A DNA stretch of 64,000 nucleotides, taken from contig NZ_FNYT01000011.1 in NCBI RefSeq assembly GCF_900109135.1, positions 1-64,000 of the forward strand. The letters are read 5' to 3'. The translations under genes and the position numbers were made by a program. This DNA comes from Trichococcus ilyis. Its GTDB lineage: Bacteria; Bacillota; Bacilli; Lactobacillales; Aerococcaceae. Under the pieces are notes generated by a model. It did no database searches, was not told the origin of the DNA, and worked only from the letters and a program-made list of their open reading frames with translations. Positions 57,963 to 64,000 of this stretch are shown here, in pieces (position 1 is the stretch's first letter; each line of letters opens with the position of its first letter).

Positions 57963-59447
57963 TTATTTCGTGCTTTCCAATAATGCGGCTTCTTCCTTGA
58001 TCTGTTTCTTGATGGCTTTGATGGTGCTCATCTTGTGGTCGTAGGTCTTCTGCGACAAATCGACCGGGTAGTCTTCCGGATTGAGGATACGTTTGTATTC
58101 ATCCCATAAGCCGCTCATCTGCGCTTCAGAGAAGGCTTTAATGTCCTGGAGCGACGGCAAGGCATAAACCAATTCACCGTCCACGATGATGTCCTGCAGA
58201 ACGGGACGCGCCTCAAAGTCAGTGATGGTCTTGTTGATGTAGGTGAAGACCGGATGGAACATGTACAGCTCCGTTTCCTGATCGGGCTTCTCTTCCCAAA
58301 GCGCAATGTAATCCCCTTCCGACTTGCCGTCGCGTTTGCGTGTGATCCGCCATACTTGTTTCTTGCCTGGTGTGGAGACTTTTTCGGCGTTGCTGGATAT
58401 CTTCATCGTGTCGACCATCTTGCCGTTCTCATCCGCGATCGAAACCAATTTGTAGACCGCTCCAAGCGCCGGTTGGTCATAGGCGGTGATCAGTTTCGTG
58501 CCAACCCCCCAGACATCTATTTTTGCTCCCTGCATCTTCAGGTTCAGGATGGTCAATTCATCCAGATCGTTCGATGCGTAGATTTTTGCATCGGTAAAGC
58601 CTGCATCGTCCAATTGTTGGCGGACTTTTTTGGAAATGTAGGCCATGTCCCCGCTGTCCAAGCGCACGCCGAGGAAGTTGATCTTGTCGCCCATTTCCTT
58701 CGCCACTTTGATGGCATTCGGCACGCCCGATTTCAACGTATCATAAGTATCCACCAGGAAGACACAGTCCTTGTGGGAACGCGCGTAAGCCATGAAGGCA
58801 TCATAGTCGTTGCGGTAGACCTGGACCATCGAATGGGCATGGGTACCCGAAGCCGGAATGCCGAACATTTTGGCGGCACGGACATTGCTGGTGGCATTGA
58901 ATCCTGCGATATAGGCTGCGCGTGTGCCCCAAATGGCGGCGTCCATTTCCTGCGCTCTTCTGGAACCGAATTCCATCAGCGGCTCATCATCACAGACATA
59001 GCGCAGCCGTGCGGCTTTTGTCGCTATCAGCGTCTGGAAATTAACGACATTCAACAGGGCCGTTTCGATCAATTGGCATTCCGCCAAAGGGCCTTCCACT
59101 TGGACGATCGGTTCATTCGCGAATACGAGATCCCCTTCCTGAGCGGAACGGATCGTGCCGGAGAAACGGAAATTTTTCAGGTACTCCAAAAAACCTTCCT
59201 CGTAGCCGACATGCTCACGCAAATAGGCGATGTCCGTATCCGTAAAGCGCAAATTCTGAAGGTAGGACACAAAGCGCTCAAGCCCTGCATAGACTGCGTA
59301 TCCATTATTGAAAGGATACTTCCGGAAGTACAGTTCAAAAATTGCATGTTTTTCGGTAATGCCTTCATCCCAATAAGTCTTCATCATGTTAATTTGGTAC
59401 AAATCAGTATGCAAAGCTAAACTATCATCGTTATAATCAAAACTCAT
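57963..59447 (-). CDS. pncB: Nicotinate phosphoribosyltransferase
   Basis: The 494-residue enzyme converts nicotinic acid and PRPP to nicotinate mononucleotide. Marks are HTDLYQINMMKTYW at the N terminus, MEFGSRRAQEMDAA and the segment VFLVDTYDTLKSGVPNA, then GVRLDSGDMAYISK. It is the first gene of pncB-nadE. The start at ATG 59447 is chosen; a GTG three codons earlier is possible and the ribosome site is weak in either case. With nadE it indicates growth on external niacin. Confidence 0.95.
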   Translation of the reverse strand: MSFDYNDDSLALHTDLYQINMMKTYWDEGITEKHAIFELYFRKYPFNNGYAVYAGLERFVSYLQNLRFTDTDIAYLREHVGYEEGFLEYLKNFRFSGTIRSAQEGDLVFANEPIVQVEGPLAECQLIETALLNVVNFQTLIATKAARLRYVCDDEPLMEFGSRRAQEMDAAIWGTRAAYIAGFNATSNVRAAKMFGIPASGTHAHSMVQVYRNDYDAFMAYARSHKDCVFLVDTYDTLKSGVPNAIKVAKEMGDKINFLGVRLDSGDMAYISKKVRQQLDDAGFTDAKIYASNDLDELTILNLKMQGAKIDVWGVGTKLITAYDQPALGAVYKLVSIADENGKMVDTMKISSNAEKVSTPGKKQVWRITRKRDGKSEGDYIALWEEKPDQETELYMFHPVFTYINKTITDFEARPVLQDIIVDGELVYALPSLQDIKAFSEAQMSGLWDEYKRILNPEDYPVDLSQKTYDHKMSTIKAIKKQIKEEAALLESTK

Positions 59448-59640
59448 CCAACTCACTCATTTCATCTTTGATCGTACGCCTCCGCATTCTGTCACGGTGC
59501 AGCAGAAGGAAGTGCTCTATTCATCCATTGTATCGCAATTCCTTATACATTTCCGCTTTTTTGTCCAAAATCGATCAGATTGATTATAGTGATCCGGCTG
59601 TATTCTCGCAAACACAACCGGCATTCCCGTGTAAACAAAA

Positions 59641-59678
59641 ACCATCCCACCGGGCGAATTTCTGCCCGGTGGGATGGT
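59641..59678. terminator. Terminator behind the EPS transferase gene, symmetrical
   Basis: A perfect 15-bp stem (59641-59655 with 59664-59678) has A runs on one side and T runs on the other and can act in both directions. The rest of 59448-59755 holds nothing I can identify apart from the start region of pncB. Confidence 0.88.
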
Positions 59679-59755
59679 TTTTGTGTGCGATTGAAAAATA
59701 AGGGTTTCATGCATCCAAAAATGATGGCTAGCTTCACGGGTTAGCCCTTCTTTTA

Positions 59756-61150
59756 TCAGTAGATGACGCGGATGCCGCGGGCTTCGATTTCTTGCTCGGT
59801 CAGAATCGCCCGTTCGCTTTCATCCACTCCGCGGGAAGAGACTTTATCGAACAAGATCTTGACGGTCTGCAGCATGATTTTCAGATCCAGTATCAAGGAG
59901 TACTTCTTGATGTAGATCAGATCGAAGTTCAGCTTGCTGTTGAAATCGGAAGCGTACTTCCCGTAGACTTGCGCATAGCCGGTGATTCCGGCACGAACGT
60001 TGTGGCGCAGGTAATAATGCGGGTTCAATTCTTTGAATTGATCAACGAAGAAGGGGCGTTCCGGCCGGGGACCGACCAACGACATATCCCCCAGCAGTAC
60101 GTTGAACAGCTGCGGCAATTCATCGATACGCAGGGAGCGCAGATATTTGCCGACTTTCGTTACGCGCACATCGTTGCTTGTGGCCAATACCGGTCCTGAC
60201 TCTTTTTCGGCTGTCACACCCATGCTGCGGAACTTCAGGATTTCGAATTCCTTGCCGTCTTTGGTGATGCGGGTCTGCTTGTAGAACACGGGACCCTCGG
60301 AACTCTTCTTCACCAGGATCGCCGTAACGGCCATGATCGGCGAAGTGATGACGATGCCGATCAGCGCAACCACAATATCGATGATCCGCTTCATCAATCC
60401 GTCTTCTGCCGGGATGCGGAACGGCGAAACTTCGATGATGCTCTCGTCCTCGATATTCATCATGTTCGGATTGACCATGATCAGGTTCTCGAAGCTGGTA
60501 TTCAAGAACATTTTCTTCTCCTTGCTCGTCAACAGATCGTAAATCTTCAACTTTTCGGATTCTTCGATCTGGCTCGCCAAGTAGACGATATCGATCTCTT
60601 CCAGGTGCCTCAGAACATTTTCGTAGTAGTCGGACAGGACGACATGCGTCACGACATGACGGATGCTTTTTGTGTTTGTGAAGTTATCGACGGCAGCAAA
60701 CACTTCCTTTTCCATCCCTACGATCATGACCCGCTTGCTGCCGCTCATGCGTTGGTACATTTTGAAAACCAAAACGCGGAAAAGGAACAAAAGGATCGTT
60801 CCCACAAAAAAGTTGATCAGGATGACCGACCGCGGAAACGCCAACCAACGGCCGGCAAAAGTCAGCGCCATGATGATCAACGAAAGGACAAACTGCCCGA
60901 TGACCGTGATGAACAAGAAGTCGCTGATGGACTTATTGTAAAATATATAGGTACCGAACAGGATGTTTACGATGATGAAAATCAAGGAAACATAGCCAAT
61001 GCTTCCCTGGAAGGCATCGAAGTTTATCAACGGTATGTTTCTTCCGAATTTCAAATAAAAAGATAACAGCAATGATCCTATGAACAACAGCATATCAATG
61101 ATGCCGATGACAATTTTACGGGCTTTATTCCATTCACCTGTTTGATTCAC
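59756..61150 (-). CDS. Exopolysaccharide polyprenyl glycosylphosphotransferase
   Basis: The 464-residue protein has four N-terminal membrane helices, a Rossmann-like middle part (SKRVMIVGMEKEVFAAVDNF) and a C-terminal bacterial sugar transferase domain (MKRIIDIVVALIGIV, FEILKFRSMG, DELPQLFNVLLGDMSLVGPRP, YAQVYGKY). It starts exopolysaccharide or capsule units by moving a sugar phosphate to undecaprenyl phosphate. The start is GTG (61150) behind AAGGAGG. No other polysaccharide genes follow, so it is an orphan; sugar specificity is unknown. Confidence 0.92.
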   Translation of the reverse strand: MNQTGEWNKARKIVIGIIDMLLFIGSLLLSFYLKFGRNIPLINFDAFQGSIGYVSLIFIIVNILFGTYIFYNKSISDFLFITVIGQFVLSLIIMALTFAGRWLAFPRSVILINFFVGTILLFLFRVLVFKMYQRMSGSKRVMIVGMEKEVFAAVDNFTNTKSIRHVVTHVVLSDYYENVLRHLEEIDIVYLASQIEESEKLKIYDLLTSKEKKMFLNTSFENLIMVNPNMMNIEDESIIEVSPFRIPAEDGLMKRIIDIVVALIGIVITSPIMAVTAILVKKSSEGPVFYKQTRITKDGKEFEILKFRSMGVTAEKESGPVLATSNDVRVTKVGKYLRSLRIDELPQLFNVLLGDMSLVGPRPERPFFVDQFKELNPHYYLRHNVRAGITGYAQVYGKYASDFNSKLNFDLIYIKKYSLILDLKIMLQTVKILFDKVSSRGVDESERAILTEQEIEARGIRVIY

Positions 61151-61273
61151 GCTTAATCTCCTCCTCCTTAAACTTGCTTAATATGAATGCATTCATTTTA
61201 TCATAGTTTATAATTTTAGGATATGAAAGATTAGGCCTGTGCGGGGTTCCGGCAGGCTTCTGCCGGAAAACGA

Positions 61274-61317
61274 CAAAAAAACCGCCTGCACCTGGTCATT
61301 TCGCAGGTGCGGGCGGT
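61274..61317 (-). terminator. Terminator of argG
   Basis: A 14-bp stem with one wobble (61281-61294 with 61304-61317) is followed by seven T residues on the minus strand. Confidence 0.9.
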
Positions 61318-61366
61318 CAGGAGCGGATCAGCTTCGGTCCAACCGGCTGTTTCGGCTCATTGCTTT

Positions 61367-62626
61367 TTACTTCAGCAAATCCTTCAATTCTTCATGTGTT
61401 GCTTGGCCTTCAGCTTGCTCTTTCATGACGCGGATGGATGTAGGCAATCCGAACAGACGGATAAAGCCGGCTGCATCCGTATGGTTGTAGACATCGTCGC
61501 TCTCGAACGTCGCAAAGCTTTCGCTGTACAATGATTTCGCGCTGACCACACCTGCATCCGTGATGTTGCCTTTATACAGCTTCATTTTCACGAAACCTTC
61601 AACATTCTGTTGCGTTTCGTCAACGAAGGCGCCCAAAGCTTTGCGCAATGGAGTGTACCATAATCCATTGTAGACAAGTTCCGCATATTTGTTGGCAACC
61701 AATTGTTTGTATTGGTAAGTGTCTTTGTCCAAGCAAAGTTGTTCCAATTTGTCATGGGCATGGTAAAGCACAGTTCCGGCCGGCGTTTCATAAACGCCTC
61801 TTGACTTCATGCCGACCAAGCGGTTCTCCACGATATCAATGATGCCGACGCCATTCGCGCCAGCGATCACGTTCAATTTCTCGATCAGGGCGATGCCGTC
61901 CATTGCTTCACCATTCAGGCTGACCGGGATGCCTTGTTTGAATTCCAACGTGACATAGGTTGCTTCGTCAGGCGCTTTCTCAGGCGTCACGCACATTTCC
62001 AGGATTTTATCGTAATCAGGCTCGTTGGCTGTCATCTCCAGATCAAGGCCTTCATGCGACAGATGCCACAAGTTTTTGTCTTTTGAGTAGTTTGTTTCCA
62101 ATGTAATCGGAAGCGGCACATTGTGTGCAGCAGCATACGCAAATTCATCTTCTCTGGAAGTCAGTTCCCATTCTCTCCAAGGGGCGATGATCGTGATGTT
62201 CGGATCGAATTCTCTGATGCCTACTTCAAAACGGACTTGGTCGTTCCCTTTCCCTGTTGCACCGTGAACGATTGCGTCAGCATTTTCCAAGTGTGCGATT
62301 TCCACCATTCTTTTGGCGATGATCGGACGAGCGAAAGAAGTCCCCAATAAATATTGTCCTTCGTACTTAGCGCTTGCCTGCAATGTCGGCCAAATGAACT
62401 CTTCGACGAATTCCTTCTTCAAGTCTGCAACATACAACTTCGATGCGCCGCAGTTGATCGCTTTTTCTTCCAGCTTACTGTAATCATCACCTTGTCCTAC
62501 GTCTCCTACTACGGCGATTACTTCACAGTTGTTGTAATTTTCTTTTAGCCAAGGGATGATGACGGACGTATCCAATCCACCTGAGTAAGCCAAAACCACT
62601 TTTTTGATTGATTCCTTTGCTGCCAT
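61367..62626 (-). CDS. argG: Argininosuccinate synthase
   Basis: The 419-residue enzyme joins citrulline and aspartate with ATP. The PP-loop [20 protein letters not shown], the citrulline-binding [17 protein letters not shown] and [13 protein letters not shown] are conserved. AAGGAGG stands before the ATG. The customary downstream argH is absent: the gene ends in a terminator followed by an unrelated gene. It could serve arginine synthesis from citrulline if argH lies elsewhere. A palindrome overlaps its -10. Confidence 0.97.
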   Translation of the reverse strand: MAAKESIKKVVLAYSGGLDTSVIIPWLKENYNNCEVIAVVGDVGQGDDYSKLEEKAINCGASKLYVADLKKEFVEEFIWPTLQASAKYEGQYLLGTSFARPIIAKRMVEIAHLENADAIVHGATGKGNDQVRFEVGIREFDPNITIIAPWREWELTSREDEFAYAAAHNVPLPITLETNYSKDKNLWHLSHEGLDLEMTANEPDYDKILEMCVTPEKAPDEATYVTLEFKQGIPVSLNGEAMDGIALIEKLNVIAGANGVGIIDIVENRLVGMKSRGVYETPAGTVLYHAHDKLEQLCLDKDTYQYKQLVANKYAELVYNGLWYTPLRKALGAFVDETQQNVEGFVKMKLYKGNITDAGVVSAKSLYSESFATFESDDVYNHTDAAGFIRLFGLPTSIRVMKEQAEGQATHEELKDLLK

Positions 62627-62705
62627 GCTTTTACCTCCTTATACAGATTTCAATATCCGTTGCTTTCGTGCATGAACCGATATCTACATTTTCGTTTGTT
62701 TAACA

Positions 62706-62723
62706 ATATGCATTATAGCATAT
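62706..62723 (-). promoter_or_regulatory. argG -10 element inside a palindrome
   Basis: The minus strand reads ATATGC-TATAAT-GCATAT: a consensus -10 (62712-62717) framed by a six-base inverted repeat. It could be an operator, but it does not have the TGAAT/ATTCA half-sites of an ARG box. No good -35 is seen. Confidence 0.5.
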
Positions 62724-62810
62724 CTGCCATGAAAATCATCCCATTTTTTTACATTATTCTCATTTAGCTGTCATAGTCTTTTCATTTATGCAGATTGCTC
62801 GCAGAACAGC

Positions 62811-62852
62811 AAAAAAGAGAGAACAGAAACGGTCCATTCCGTCTGTTCTCTC
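62811..62852 (-). terminator. Terminator of the fructose PTS gene
   Basis: Stem 62817-62832 pairs with 62839-62852 (few unpaired bases) and is followed by six T residues on the minus strand. Confidence 0.87.
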
Positions 62853-62867
62853 AATGGTTTTTTCAGT

Positions 62868-64000
62868 TTATTTTGCGGCTTCTTGCGGCTTGGCTTTCTT
62901 CCATACACCCAATGTGAAGGCAGAAACGACAGTTCCGATCAACAGTGCCAGCAGGAACATCAACGGACGGTTAGCCAATGTGATAACGAACAATCCACCG
63001 TGTGGTGCAGGAATCGAAACGCCCCATAATTGCGTCAATCCGCCGGCGATGGCTGAACCAAGGATTGATGAAGTGATGACACGCATCGGATCCGCTGCCG
63101 CGAATGGAATCGCACCTTCAGTGATGAAGGACAGACCCAGCAAGATATTTGAAAGTCCTGATTTTTGCTCGATATCAGTAAATTTATTCTTGAAGAGCAA
63201 TGTTGCGATACCGATAGCCAATGGAGGGATCATCCCGCCGGCCATTACAGCAGCCATCAATTTGCCGTCGCCTGTATCCGTAAAGATACCGATCGAGAAT
63301 GCGTAAGCAGCTTTGTTGAATGGACCACCCATGTCGATCGCCATCATGCCGCCAAGAACAGCACCCAACACGACTGCGTTACCTGTGCCCAAGTTTTCCA
63401 GGAATGTGATCATCGCTGTATTGATATTGGAGAAGACAGGCCCGATCAAGAAATACATCAGCAAACCAGTGATCAACAGACCGAACACAGGGTACAACAG
63501 GATCGTTTTCAGACCGTCCAAAGCGCGAGGCAGGCCTTTGAAGGCTTTTTTCAGGTAAACCATGATGTAACCAGCCATGAAACCGGCAATCAAACCGCCC
63601 AAGAATCCGGCGTTCGCTTGCACAGCCAAGTAACCGCCAGCCATACCGGGAAGCAAGCCTGGGCGGTCAGCAATACTCATTGCAATGTAACCGGCCAAAA
63701 TCGGAATCAGGAAGCTGAATGCCGCTCCACCGATTGCCATGAAGGAAATGAACAACGGACTTTCTGCACCGAATGACGTTTCGAACAGGAAGGAAATCGC
63801 GATCAGAATCCCCCCGCCGACAACAAATGGCAACATGTGTGAAATACCGTTCATCAAGTCTTTATAAACTTTTCCGATGATGGATTGTTTTTCATCGCTG
63901 TCGCTGGCTGCCACTTCATCGCCTTTTACATTCAGGATCGGTGCTTCTTGGCGCATCGCTTTTGTGATCAGTTCTTCCGCTTTGTTGATGCCGTCAGCTA
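62868..64000 (-). CDS. fruA: PTS fructose-type transporter, EIIC part (5' end outside the window)
   Basis: The frame is open to the window end, so at least 377 residues are C-terminal to an unseen EIIAB part; ADGINKAEELITKA at the edge looks like the end of a fructose EIIB domain. The rest is an EIIC with about nine helices: ISHMLPFVVGGGILIAISF, AVLGGMMAIDMGGPFNKAAY, SFITEGAIPFAAADP and APHGGLFV. It imports and phosphorylates fructose or a related sugar. The upstream partners (usually fruR, fruK) would lie past position 64000. Confidence 0.93.
   Translation of the reverse strand, partial: ADGINKAEELITKAMRQEAPILNVKGDEVAASDSDEKQSIIGKVYKDLMNGISHMLPFVVGGGILIAISFLFETSFGAESPLFISFMAIGGAAFSFLIPILAGYIAMSIADRPGLLPGMAGGYLAVQANAGFLGGLIAGFMAGYIMVYLKKAFKGLPRALDGLKTILLYPVFGLLITGLLMYFLIGPVFSNINTAMITFLENLGTGNAVVLGAVLGGMMAIDMGGPFNKAAYAFSIGIFTDTGDGKLMAAVMAGGMIPPLAIGIATLLFKNKFTDIEQKSGLSNILLGLSFITEGAIPFAAADPMRVITSSILGSAIAGGLTQLWGVSIPAPHGGLFVITLANRPLMFLLALLIGTVVSAFTLGVWKKAKPQEAAK

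Noticed and set aside
62706-62723. ARG box at argG
   Set aside because: The palindrome half-sites are ATATGC/GCATAT, not the TGAAT/ATTCA pattern of ArgR operators.

Overview
The window is a stretch of ordinary low-to-mid GC Firmicute chromosome. Gene content and order (rapZ-yvcK-whiA, hprK-lgt-ppaX-gpsA-galU, prfB-secA, ftsEX, comFA-comFC-hpf, phoPR beside pst) fit Lactobacillales. A Carnobacteriaceae member such as Trichococcus is my best guess, but it rests on memory of gene order and base composition, not on a marker gene. There are no rRNA, tRNA or CRISPR loci. Most genes lie on the minus strand, so the main operons read from high to low coordinates. I found no anti-phage island, prophage or biosynthetic cluster; the unusual material is mostly non-coding.

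Layout. 1-319 is the 5' part of a class C-like group II intron (minus strand), sitting directly behind the terminator of a two-component system (506-2637). Then follow ssbB, whiA-yvcK-rapZ, and a lone glpK with a near-consensus CcpA (cre) site. On the plus strand are opuCA-CB-CC-CD (compatible solute uptake), asnB and azoR. A 330-bp intergenic region holds three tandem palindromic repeats between two near-identical terminator stems. Back on the minus strand are pgcA, trxB, the hprK-lgt-ppaX-gpsA-galU operon, a yvlB-yvlC-yvlD envelope module, uvrA with an SOS box, and an orphan ArsR-type metal sensor.

28.4-41 kb is a phosphate block: phoPR followed by two complete but divergent pst operons, pstS1-C1-A1-B1-phoU1 and pstS2-C2-A2-B2-B3-phoU2. 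Each has its own 11-bp-phased TTTACA Pho box and each has a hairpin between pstS and pstC. 41-50 kb holds ftsEX, prfB (programmed +1 frameshift), secA, hpf, comFC and comFA. 50-64 kb holds thpR, degV, murE, yigZ (plus strand), a tagO-like gene, an LTA-synthase-like gene with a perfect inverted repeat in its 5' coding region, nadE-pncB, an exopolysaccharide initiating transferase, argG, and the 3' part of a fructose PTS gene cut by the window end.

How the genes work together. HPr kinase, the cre site and GlpK link carbon control to glycerol use, but GlpK has Asp where firmicute GlpK normally carries the HPr-phosphorylated His. PgcA and GalU make UDP-glucose for envelope glycans. MurE, the TagO-like protein, the LTA-synthase-like protein, Lgt, FtsEX and YvlBCD serve the cell envelope. 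ComFA, ComFC and SsbB suggest natural competence.
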